A DNA stretch of 33,588 bases from Phenylobacterium sp. (GTDB lineage Bacteria > Pseudomonadota > Alphaproteobacteria > Caulobacterales > Caulobacteraceae): NCBI GenBank assembly GCA_003136395.1, contig PLEH01000226.1:678-34265 (forward strand), written 5' to 3'. This document shows positions 22,684 through 29,284 of the stretch, one piece after another. The position numbers and the translations under genes are program-made. A model generated the notes under the pieces. It worked only from the letters and a program-made list of their open reading frames with translations, had not been told where the DNA came from and made no database searches. How positions within the stretch are numbered: the stretch's first letter is position 1; each line of letters starts with the position of its first letter.

Positions 22684-23259
22684 ATGAAGCGGATGCAAGT
22701 TGCGATTGTGGCGGCGGGCCTGTTGGCCGCGGCGTCCACAGCCTTGGCCCAGCCGCCGGCGGCGCCCGCGCCCGATCCGCAGCGCCTTGAGCTCGCGCGG
22801 GAGGTCATGCAGGCCAACGGCGGGGCCGAGGCCTTGCAGGCGCAACTGAAGGGCATGTTCGGGGCGATGTCCAAACTCACGCGCAGCGTGATGCCGGCGG
22901 ACAGTTCGCCGCAGGCCGCCACCATCACCGACACCCTGATGAAGAACATGCAGGAGGAGGAGCTGAAGGGCGCCGCCGCCATGCTCGACGACATGGCGAG
23001 CGTCTACGCCGAGCACCTGACGACGCCGGAGCTGAAGGACATGCTGGCCTATTCGAGGAGCCCGACCGCTCAGTCGATCCGGGCGAAGATGCCGGCCATC
23101 ATGGAGGAGTCGATCATGCATCAGGCGCCGCTCATCAAGCGGATGACGTCGGGGGCGGTGAAGACGGCGGTCGAACGAACGTGCGCGGAGTCCCACTGCA
23201 CGGCGGACCAGCGCCAGGCGCTCAACGCCATCGTCGAGAAAGTCGCGCCGTCGTCCTGA
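22684..23259 (+). CDS. DUF2059 domain periplasmic protein
   Basis: A 191-residue exported protein. The signal peptide is MKRMQVAIVAAGLLAAASTA with cleavage near ALA-QPP, and a Pro/Ala linker follows. The remainder is an all-helical DUF2059-type domain (LAREVMQANGGAEALQAQLK, ending in CHCTADQRQALNAIVEKV-like sequence). Typical DUF2059 phrases are AEHLTTPELKDMLAYSRSPT followed by AQSIRAKMP. Two cysteines (CAESHC) may form a disulfide. The frame is open 303 bp further upstream, but that part is repeat DNA. The ATG at 22684 with GGGAGG six bases before it is clearly the start. The function of DUF2059 proteins is unknown. Confidence 0.88.
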   Translation: MKRMQVAIVAAGLLAAASTALAQPPAAPAPDPQRLELAREVMQANGGAEALQAQLKGMFGAMSKLTRSVMPADSSPQAATITDTLMKNMQEEELKGAAAMLDDMASVYAEHLTTPELKDMLAYSRSPTAQSIRAKMPAIMEESIMHQAPLIKRMTSGAVKTAVERTCAESHCTADQRQALNAIVEKVAPSS

Positions 23260-23261
23260 CC

Positions 23262-23312
23262 CGAGGCGGGGAGCCAGGGCACAGGCTCCGCCATGGGGTT
23301 TAAGGGCGCAGG
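23262..23312. repeat. Partial TIR element (copy D, right end)
   Basis: A GGAGCCAGGGCACAGGCTCC stretch followed by GCCATGGGGTTTAAGGGCGC. It corresponds to the right terminus of copies A to C. It lies directly after the DUF2059 stop codon, so that gene sits between two right-end copies in the same orientation. Confidence 0.6.
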
Positions 23313-23348
23313 TTGGTCGCGGACCTTGCGGCGCGCCCTATGGCGCCT

Positions 23349-24290
23349 TCACTGCGGAACCTGCGGGAGTGCGTTCTGCAGGATCATGCGCCCGGTATTG
23401 TCCTTGGCGGCCGCGGCGGCCGCGGCGTCGTTCTTCGGGAGATTGCTGAGCTCCGAAGCTGAGCGAGGCGGCCGTTTGGCGCCCTGGGGCGCCGCCGCAC
23501 CAGGCGGGTGGCGGATACCTTGCACCCCCTCGGGCCGCGACGGCGCGAAGGAAATCACCAGGGTGTCCTTGACGGTGCGGGTGGCGTTGAGCAACCCGGC
23601 GTTTCCGCCCCCAGGTCCCTTGAAGTGGGTCAGGACCCAGGTCGGCCCCGTGCCCGCCAGACCATAGACGATCGTGAAATCAATCGTCGAACCGAACACC
23701 GGCTCGGTCATAGGACTGATCTTGGTCCCTGTGGTTGCGGTGTCATCCGCCCGCGGTAGCGGGAACAGGAACTGTTCCTCGGTCGCATGGTACAGCCCGG
23801 CCTCGATGATGTTGTCCAGGCCCAGGTCTCCGCCAAGACCGCCGCGCCGGCCGTCCTTGCCGCCGCAATACTCGGCCGCTTCCGCCGGCGATATCTTGGA
23901 CGGGTCCAGCACGATCGTGAAAGACTGTGTGATGGTCTTGTGTTGCGTCCCGCCGAGTTGCCCTCCCACAGACACCGTAAGGCTCGTCATGGGTTTGGTG
24001 TACGGCGTGATGAATCCGAGATTCGGCGTCAGGGCCTCATTGCTCGTGACGTCCAACGTGAGCTGCGCGTAGGCGACGTACCTGTTGTCGGTAAGCAGCC
24101 TGTAGTTGTCGATGGGCGGATGTTCGGCGTCCGGTATCATCACGCGGTAGATCTCGCATTGGATGTGGGACGCGACGGACGAGACGTCGGGTGTCCGGCT
24201 GTCCATCAGCGGACCGAAGTGGCCCAGTGTCGTGCAGGCGGACGTCGCAAGGGACGCAGCAAGCGCGCCCAGCCGCAGAACCTTCTTCAT
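23349..24290 (-). CDS. Lipoprotein of unknown function
   Basis: A 313-residue protein beginning MKKVLRLGALAASLATSAC, a lipoprotein signal with lipidated Cys at 19. The start is ATG at 24288-24290; 26 in-frame residues upstream are polar and not signal-like. The mature domain is mostly beta-type and Thr-rich (SLTVSVGGQLGGTQHKTITQ then SFTIVLDPSKIS). A conserved-looking opening is SHIQCEIYRVMIPDAEHPPI. A Gly-rich loop (CGGKDGRRGGLGGDLGLDN) and an Ala-rich C-terminal tail complete it. Three cysteines including the lipidated one are seen. No family is recognised. It is divergent from the Ala-rich exported protein at 24533, across 242 bp that contain a small piece of the dispersed repeat near 24408. 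Confidence 0.8.
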   Translation of the reverse strand: MKKVLRLGALAASLATSACTTLGHFGPLMDSRTPDVSSVASHIQCEIYRVMIPDAEHPPIDNYRLLTDNRYVAYAQLTLDVTSNEALTPNLGFITPYTKPMTSLTVSVGGQLGGTQHKTITQSFTIVLDPSKISPAEAAEYCGGKDGRRGGLGGDLGLDNIIEAGLYHATEEQFLFPLPRADDTATTGTKISPMTEPVFGSTIDFTIVYGLAGTGPTWVLTHFKGPGGGNAGLLNATRTVKDTLVISFAPSRPEGVQGIRHPPGAAAPQGAKRPPRSASELSNLPKNDAAAAAAAKDNTGRMILQNALPQVPQ

Positions 24291-24532
24291 TTGATTTGCG
24301 CCCCCCGGCCGCCGACACTCGCTTAGCTTGTTGTTGGAAAATATCCCCGTTATCCGAGTATTCCGCATCCGCGGCGGCTGTCAAGCCAGCGGCGCGCGCC
24401 CGACCCTGGCGCGTCCCTGACCACGCCCGCGCCCGACGGGACGAAACATATCGCGCCGTCAGCCGTTACCGCCCGACGCCAATGGAACGTCCGCCGCAAC
24501 GGCGACGCCTTCCCCATGGGCAGGAGAACATC

Positions 24533-25255
24533 ATGTTTCGTAAGACCATCCTCGCTTCGCTTCTCGTCACCAGCGCCATGACGCTCGCCCTCGCGGGGCC
24601 CGCGGCCGCGGCCAGCAAGGCGGACCGCGCGCGTGAAGCCATCGCCGCCGCCGAGGCCAAGCTGCAGACCGCCGAGTCCCTGGGCGCGGCCGCCGATGCG
24701 CCCCGCGACACCGCCGATGCGCGCGCCGCGCTCGCCACCGCCAAGGAAGACTTCAAGACCGGCGACCGGGAGCCGGCGATCCGTGAGGCGATCCGGGCCT
24801 CGGCCCTGGCCGACACCGCGATCGGCATCGCCCAGCGCCACAAGACCGACGCCGTCGCCTCGGCGCGTGACGGTGAGCGCGCGACCGCCGAAGCCGCCCG
24901 CAACCAGCTCGCCGCCGCGCACGACCAGGCCGCCGGCGCCCAGGACCAGGCGCGCGACGCCCAGCAACAGGTCGCCACCGCCCAGCAGCAGGCGGCGGAC
25001 GCCAACGCGCGCGCCGAAGCCGCCCAGCAATCCGCGGAGGCTGCCGCGGCCGCCGCCCGCAACGCCGCGGCGCTCGCCGCCCAGACGCCGCCGCCCGCGC
25101 CCCAGGTCGAGACCACCGTCACGACCACGCATCCGTCCAGCAGCCATCACACCACGCACACCAAGGTGACACGCCGGACGACGACGACATCAACCGGCGC
25201 CGTGACCACGCCCGCCGATCAAGTGACGACGACGACCAAGGTGACCCCGCAGTAG
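24533..25255 (+). CDS. Ala-rich exported helical protein, DUF4398-like, with Thr-rich tail
   Basis: A 240-residue protein with a signal peptide (MFRKTILASLLVTSAMTLAL, cleavage near AAA-SKA). Residues of about 30-110 resemble DUF4398: ADRAREAIAAAEAKLQTAES then ARAALATAKEDFKTGDREPA, the spaced A/L pattern of a helical hairpin. A very Ala/Gln-rich coiled segment follows (AAHDQAAGAQDQARDAQQQV), and then a Thr-rich, partly repeated, low-complexity tail (VTTTHPSSSHHTTHTKVTRR and VTTTTKVTPQ). CAGGAG lies six bases before the ATG. An in-frame upstream extension to 24191 overlaps the divergent gene and is rejected. It is presumably periplasmic; relatives are often OmpA-linked or envelope-associated. 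Specific role unknown. Confidence 0.83.
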   Translation: MFRKTILASLLVTSAMTLALAGPAAAASKADRAREAIAAAEAKLQTAESLGAAADAPRDTADARAALATAKEDFKTGDREPAIREAIRASALADTAIGIAQRHKTDAVASARDGERATAEAARNQLAAAHDQAAGAQDQARDAQQQVATAQQQAADANARAEAAQQSAEAAAAAARNAAALAAQTPPPAPQVETTVTTTHPSSSHHTTHTKVTRRTTTTSTGAVTTPADQVTTTTKVTPQ

Positions 25256-25281
25256 GCCGGCCGGCGGGTCCGGTCGCGAAA

Positions 25282-25312
25282 AGACCCCCGGCGCGCGCGG
25301 CGCCGGGGGTCT
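25282..25312. terminator. Strong bidirectional hairpin terminator
   Basis: A 13-bp perfect stem (AGACCCCCGGCGC ... GCGCCGGGGGTCT) with a 5-base loop. On the minus strand it is followed by TTTTCGC, a short U-run, so it best terminates the Flp pilin gene that ends at 25400. It also lies 26 bp after the stop of the plus-strand Ala-rich gene and can serve both. Confidence 0.8.
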
Positions 25313-25399
25313 GTCCCGGGAAAGGCCGGATGGGCGTCGACCCATGTCCAGTTCGACGCAATCACCCCGGGGGTAGAAACCTCGTGCGGGCGCGATGGC

Positions 25400-25564
25400 C
25401 TAGGGAAGCGCGGTCGAGACCTTGGTGAAGGTGCCCGAGAGCTTGGTGCCCATGGCGCTCAGCGCCGTGACCAGCACGACAGCCACCAGGGCGGCGATCA
25501 GACCATATTCAATGGCCGTGGCGCCGGATTCGTCAGTGAGAAACCGAGAGATGAAACCAGACAA
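25400..25564 (-). CDS. Flp/Fap-type type IVb pilin (TTG start)
   Basis: A 54-residue pilin precursor. The sequence is (M)SGFISRFLTDESG, then ATAIEYGLIAALVAVVLVTA, then LSAMGTKLSGTFTKVSTALP. The Gly-X4-Glu-Tyr processing motif (G14 before ATAIEY) and the following hydrophobic stretch define the Flp family, which is cleaved by a prepilin peptidase and assembled by the Tad/Cpa machinery into adhesive pili. The start is TTG at 25562-25564 with AGGAG seven bases upstream; an ATG-only search would miss the gene. No tad/cpa genes are in this window, so it is an orphan or extra pilin. It is followed by a strong terminator and preceded by an AT-rich leader of about 270 bp. Confidence 0.92.
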   Translation of the reverse strand: MSGFISRFLTDESGATAIEYGLIAALVAVVLVTALSAMGTKLSGTFTKVSTALP

Positions 25565-25672
25565 GGCAGGACTCCTTCCATGTCGAACGCGGATGGGACT
25601 TCAGAGGAACGCATGTATTGGAATACAGCAACTAGGTTACGCATTCGTGTAGTACATGGAGAAAGAATATGC

Positions 25673-25687
25673 CTAATCTTCGATTAA
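25673..25687 (-). promoter_or_regulatory. Candidate CtrA box upstream of the Flp pilin gene
   Basis: On the minus strand this reads TTAA-TCGAAGA-TTAG, one mismatch from the TTAA-N7-TTAA consensus of the cell-cycle regulator CtrA. It lies about 110 bp before the pilin start, inside an unusually AT-rich stretch (about 25640-25745). In Caulobacter the pilin gene pilA is CtrA-activated. The match is short and could be chance in AT-rich DNA. Confidence 0.4.
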
Positions 25688-25785
25688 CTATAGTATCATA
25701 TAATAACGATATAATCTTCCGGATCGTCTTTTGATATAGTTGAAGCAACGCTGGACGGCGTAGCCGCCGGGCCTTCTTCCCCACT

Positions 25786-25818
25786 CCGCCCATCCCCGCG
25801 AAGGCGGGGACGAGCGGG
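25786..25818. repeat. Single REP-like palindrome
   Basis: CCGCCCATCCCCGCGAAGGC then GGGGACGAGCGGG. It belongs to the same family as the paired units, but here a left half of one unit runs straight into the right half of another. It looks like a pair collapsed by deletion between the two hairpins. It lies upstream of the pilin gene and downstream of the PQQ dehydrogenase stop. Confidence 0.75.
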
Positions 25819-25856
25819 AAGAGCTCGGACACTCAGGCGCCGGGGGCGGTCCGCCG

Positions 25857-27758
25857 CTACTTTCCGTCCACCGAGAAGGCCAGCAGCACGTTGACCGGGT
25901 TGGCGCCCGTGCCCGCCGCGCCGCCGACGCCGCTCAGCGTATAGACCATGCCGCCGGCGATCGCCGCGCCCAGGCCGTCGAGGTTGCCGCCGGGCTGGCC
26001 CTTGACGCCGTTGACCGTGTCGTAGGTCCGGGCCGTTGTGGAATAGGCCCAGAGGATCTTGCCGCTCTTCGCATCATAGGCGCGCAGCCAGCCGTCCATG
26101 GTCCCGGAGATCACCGCGCCGGGCACCGCCGAGGGCGCGGCCGACTGGGCCCGGATGCAGAGGCCCTCCGCGCGGTCGCGGCTGCGGTCGCCGGCATAGT
26201 GGCAGGGCGCGACCGGCGCCGGCGTATGCCAGACGACCCTGCCCGTGGCGGGATCGAGCGCGCTGAGGCCGGGCTTGCCCTTGGGTTGCGGCTGCGGCGT
26301 CATGGGCTTGCCCTTGGAACGCATGACCTCGTCGATCAGGTTGATCACGTCGGAAATGGCCACGAACAGCCGCCGGTCGTCGGCGGCCATGCCCCATTCG
26401 ACGCCGCCGAGGGCGGAGCCGGCGCCGACCTTGGTGGTCCAGAGCCGGCGGCCGGTGTCGGGCGCCAGGCCGTAGACCACCCCGGACTTCTGGCCGGCCA
26501 GGAGGACGTCCTTTCCTCCCTTCAGGTGGAACAGGATCGGCGAGGCGCCGAAGTCGAAATCGGGGCCGTCGGGGCTGGGGCAGTTGGCGGATTTCTGCGC
26601 GTTCATGCAGCCCACGACGAAGTTGTCGCCGGCGGTGACCTGATGGCTCCAGCGGATCTTGCCGGTGGCCAGCTCGAAGGCGACGATGGCGTCGGCCCCC
26701 TTGGTCGGAGCCTCGGTGTAGCTGTCGCCGGTGGCGGCGTAGACCAGGCCGCGCTTGAGGTCGACGGTGGGGGCCGACCAGATGGCGGCGCCGGCGGGGC
26801 CCTGCAGCTGGGTTCCGGCCGCGTTCTTGTGGGTCGGGTGCAGCGGCTCGGTGATGACGTGGGTCTGCCACCGGATCTTGCCGGTGGCGAGATCGAGCGC
26901 CGCAAGCGAGCCGCGGAAGCTGCAGCAAGGGTAGCTGGGCTGGTCCCCGGCCACTTCCTCGAGCGAGGTCAGCGGCACGATCAGCTGGCCGCCCGCCACC
27001 ACCGGCGAGCCGGTGATGCCGGCCACCGGGTTGGGATCGAGCTCGGCGCTGCGCCACAGGACCTTGCCGGTCTGGGCGTCGAAGGCGCGGACCGTGCGGT
27101 TGCTCTCGCCGATGAAGGTGGCCCAGCCGCTGGGCGAGATGTGGCTCTTCACGATCATCGGCGTGGTGCGCGAGATGACGCCCGGAACCGACCAGTGGAC
27201 GCAGCCCGTCTTCGCATCGAGGGCGTAGAGCTTGCCTGAGCGGTTGGTGACGAACAGCCAGTCGCCGACAACCGTGGGCATGCCGCCGCCCGGCATGGCG
27301 AAGGCCCATTTGACCTTCAGGCGCGGCAGGTCGGCGACACTGAGGCCGGGGGTCTTCTGGAAGCGCCGCGATTGCGCATCCACGCCGACGCTGGCCCAGT
27401 CCTGGGCGGTGGCCTGGATCGGCGGATGGGCGGCGCACGCGGTGTCGACGCCCAAGGCGGCGGCGCGCGCGGGGCCGGACAGGAAGGCGACCACCGCCTG
27501 GCGGTCGGCGTCGGTGAGACCCGCGGTCATGGGTTTCATGATCCCGATCGTCAGGGCCTCCATGACCTGGCCGGGGGGCATGGCGGCAAGCGCGGTGCGG
27601 TTGGGCGCGCGCTCCACCGGCGGCTCGTGGCAGGACTTGCAGCGGGTGTTGAACACCTGCTCGCCGCTCGCGGGCGCCTGGGCGAGCGACATTCGGGGCA
27701 CGGCCGTCAAGGCCAGACCCGCGGCCACCGCCGCCGCCATCCAAAGTGGAACCCTCAT
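25857..27758 (-). CDS. Cytochrome c / PQQ-type beta-propeller dehydrogenase (polyvinyl-alcohol-dehydrogenase-like)
   Basis: A 633-residue exported protein. The signal peptide ends near SLAQAPA. An N-terminal cytochrome c domain has CKSCH at residues 40-44 and a likely Met ligand at M77 (IGIMKPMTAG). Residues of about 115-633 form a PQQ-type propeller, with repeated 'LYALDAKTG..HW', 'VRAFDAQTGKVLW', 'LAALDLATGKIRW' and 'LRAYDAKSGKILW' blades. A vicinal Cys pair (C278-C279 in PSYPCCSF) resembles the disulfide of quinoprotein alcohol dehydrogenases. It should oxidise an alcohol-type substrate in the periplasm and pass electrons to its heme. The start is ATG at 27756-27758 with a GGGGGG stretch before it; an open upstream extension overlaps the GNAT gene and is rejected. 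No pqq biosynthesis genes are in the window. Substrate unknown. Confidence 0.9.
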   Translation of the reverse strand: MRVPLWMAAAVAAGLALTAVPRMSLAQAPASGEQVFNTRCKSCHEPPVERAPNRTALAAMPPGQVMEALTIGIMKPMTAGLTDADRQAVVAFLSGPARAAALGVDTACAAHPPIQATAQDWASVGVDAQSRRFQKTPGLSVADLPRLKVKWAFAMPGGGMPTVVGDWLFVTNRSGKLYALDAKTGCVHWSVPGVISRTTPMIVKSHISPSGWATFIGESNRTVRAFDAQTGKVLWRSAELDPNPVAGITGSPVVAGGQLIVPLTSLEEVAGDQPSYPCCSFRGSLAALDLATGKIRWQTHVITEPLHPTHKNAAGTQLQGPAGAAIWSAPTVDLKRGLVYAATGDSYTEAPTKGADAIVAFELATGKIRWSHQVTAGDNFVVGCMNAQKSANCPSPDGPDFDFGASPILFHLKGGKDVLLAGQKSGVVYGLAPDTGRRLWTTKVGAGSALGGVEWGMAADDRRLFVAISDVINLIDEVMRSKGKPMTPQPQPKGKPGLSALDPATGRVVWHTPAPVAPCHYAGDRSRDRAEGLCIRAQSAAPSAVPGAVISGTMDGWLRAYDAKSGKILWAYSTTARTYDTVNGVKGQPGGNLDGLGAAIAGGMVYTLSGVGGAAGTGANPVNVLLAFSVDGK

Positions 27759-27868
27759 GTCCGCCCCCCTGAATTCCCGATTTCGCCCCGGGTTGGCCGA
27801 CAGGCTACGCAGGGTCCAGGGGTGCGACAAGGCCGCCCTAGGGGAAGCCTGGGCGCGACCCGGGCCGC

Positions 27869-28375
27869 TCACGTCAGGAGATAGACCTTGGACACCCGGT
27901 CGACCGGGGTTCCGTCCCTGAGCGGGAGGCCCTCGGCGACGCTCCAGGTCGTAAAGCCCATCTTCTCGTAGAAGGGGATGCCAGCGTAGTTGTCCGCCCG
28001 GATGGTGGCGTTGATCGCCGTCAGGCCGAGGTCGCGCGCGGCGCGTTTCGTGGCCTCGAAGAGGGCCGCGCCGACGCCGGGGACCCGCGGCTCGCGGCGG
28101 GTGAAGGTGGCGATGTCGGCCCACCCGTCCGGCAGGCCGGCCTTTCGGCCGAGCGATTGAAATCCGAGGGCCTCGCCGGCCCGCGTCTGCGCCATCAGGC
28201 AGGTGATGCAGTTGGGGCCGCGCAGGAAATAGTCGTCGAACTCGGCTGAGGTGAGCGGTGTCTCGAAGGCCGTCGTGCCGCCGATGGCGATGATCTCGTT
28301 GAGGATCTGGCGCAGCGCCCCGGCGTCGCCGGAGCCCGCCGGCCCTATCCTGAGATCGAATTTCGCCGTGGTCAT
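27869..28375 (-). CDS. GNAT family N-acetyltransferase
   Basis: A 168-residue acetyltransferase of the phosphinothricin-acetyltransferase-like group. The opening (FDLRIGPAGSGDAGALRQIL, then NEIIAIGGTTAFETPLTSAEF) fits that subgroup. The acetyl-CoA loop is RREPRVPGVGAALFEATKRA (93-112), and the conserved DNYAGIPFYEKMGF (128-141) is motif B. It transfers an acetyl group from acetyl-CoA to an amine in the cytoplasm; the acceptor cannot be read. The start at 28375 is the first ATG after an Arg-rich, non-family upstream stretch. The ribosome site is weak. It lies 110 bp upstream of the PQQ dehydrogenase on the same strand. Confidence 0.88.
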   Translation of the reverse strand: MTTAKFDLRIGPAGSGDAGALRQILNEIIAIGGTTAFETPLTSAEFDDYFLRGPNCITCLMAQTRAGEALGFQSLGRKAGLPDGWADIATFTRREPRVPGVGAALFEATKRAARDLGLTAINATIRADNYAGIPFYEKMGFTTWSVAEGLPLRDGTPVDRVSKVYLLT

Positions 28376-28511
28376 TCCGTGGTCTCGTCGCAGCTGTCGC
28401 GGTTCCTCGATACGACGCGGGCGATGGCCGGACCAGGGGCGGGAGCCGAAATCGGCCCCGCGCGTTTGCAGGTCCACGCGCCCTGCTCGTGGACGCCTGC
28501 CGGAGAGACCC

Positions 28512-28784
28512 ATGCGCCTTCCCCTGATGCTCGTCGCCGCCGCAGCCGCCGCCCTGGCGCTCGGCGCCTGTTCCGACAAGACCAAGACCGACGCCGCCGC
28601 CGCGGGCGACCAGGCCGCCGCGGCCGCCGACAAGGCCGGCGACGCCACCGCCTCGGCCGCCAAGGACGCCGCGGCCAACACCTCCGCGGCCGTGAACACC
28701 GCCGCGGCCGACACCTCCGCCGCCGCCGCCAAGGCCGGACGCAAGGCCGACGCCGCCGCCGACGCGGCCGCCAAGCAGAAGTAG
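28512..28784 (+). CDS. Small Ala-rich lipoprotein with C-terminal Lys
   Basis: A 90-residue protein. The lipoprotein signal (MRLPLMLVAAAAAALALGAC) has lipidated Cys at 20. The 71-residue mature part is almost entirely Ala with spaced Lys, Asp and Thr (KAGDATASAAKDAAANTSAA), predicting one long amphipathic helix, and it ends AAADAAAKQK. The size, lipid anchor, single helix and terminal Lys resemble the Braun lipoprotein Lpp, which is covalently linked to peptidoglycan through its C-terminal Lys. The phrases also recall LEA-type 11-residue repeats. The sequence is too low in complexity to assign. GGAGA lies before the ATG. It is convergent with the next gene across a hairpin. Confidence 0.7.
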   Translation: MRLPLMLVAAAAAALALGACSDKTKTDAAAAGDQAAAAADKAGDATASAAKDAAANTSAAVNTAAADTSAAAAKAGRKADAAADAAAKQK

Positions 28785-28820
28785 CGCGCCGCGCTTGCCG
28801 CCCGGCTGGGTGAAAATGGC

Positions 28821-28852
28821 GGCGGGCGGGCGCCGGTCGCGCCCAGCCCGCC
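28821..28852. terminator. Hairpin between convergent genes
   Basis: The left arm GGCGGGCGGGCGC pairs with GCGCCCAGCCCGCC across a 5-base loop, with a single bulged A. It lies between the stops of the small Ala-rich lipoprotein (28784) and the Lys/Ala-rich protein (28861). No clear U-run is seen on either side, so it is a probable but not certain terminator. Confidence 0.5.
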
Positions 28853-28860
28853 GGTAGGCG

Positions 28861-29106
28861 TTACTTCTTGGCCGGCGGCGTGGCCGCGGGCTTGGCCGGC
28901 GTGGCCGGTTTGGCCGCCTCGGCGGGCTTGGCGGCGTCGGCGGTCGCCGCGGCCTTTGGCTTCGCCTTGTGCTTGGCCTTGTGGTGCGCCGCCTTCGGCT
29001 TCTCGGGCGGATTGGGGATGGGCTGCATGGTGCCCGACTGGGCGAGTGCGGCGCTCGCCATGAAGGCCGTGGCGACCAGCGCCAGGCCGAATGTCTTGAG
29101 TTTCAC
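28861..29106 (-). CDS. Small exported Lys/Ala/Pro-rich protein (GTG start)
   Basis: An 81-residue protein starting at GTG 29104-29106, chosen because it begins a good signal peptide (KLKTFGLALVATAFMASAAL, cleavage after ALA) and a GGGAGA lies about ten bases upstream. An ATG start at 29154 would add 16 polar residues before the signal. The mature part is highly basic and low in complexity: PPEKPKAAHHKAKHKAKPKA then repeated AAKPAEAAKPATPAKPAA. It recalls histone-H1-like tails but is exported. It may bind acidic polymers in the periplasm or be a spacer. No family is recognised. It is divergent from the 829-residue gene at 29285. Confidence 0.6.
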   Translation of the reverse strand: MKLKTFGLALVATAFMASAALAQSGTMQPIPNPPEKPKAAHHKAKHKAKPKAAATADAAKPAEAAKPATPAKPAATPPAKK

Positions 29107-29284
29107 TTCGGTCGTCTCCCTGTCGTGGCCCGGTCCCGTCTTGGCCAGACTCACGCAAGCGGGACGGTAGTCCCGATCGGGGCGGCTGTGGAGATGGCGC
29201 GCTCATCCGGAAATCCCGGTTCGCCGAGCATCATTCGACAAACCCGCCGCAATGGTCCAGCTTGCTCCGAACGGAGGGCGGGCC

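Noticed and set aside
20881-23312. Integron cassette array with attC sites
   Set aside because: The repeats flank small genes and have inverted ends, but the ends do not match the attC core pattern (GTTRRRY/RYYYAAC), and no integrase is visible.
24191-24532. Upstream extension of the Ala-rich exported protein
   Set aside because: It runs antisense through the start of the divergent lipoprotein gene; the signal peptide begins at 24533 with CAGGAG before it.
25632-25832. A 66-residue minus-strand frame upstream of the pilin gene
   Set aside because: Its N-terminal part is translated REP sequence and the rest is the AT-rich leader; there is no ribosome site.
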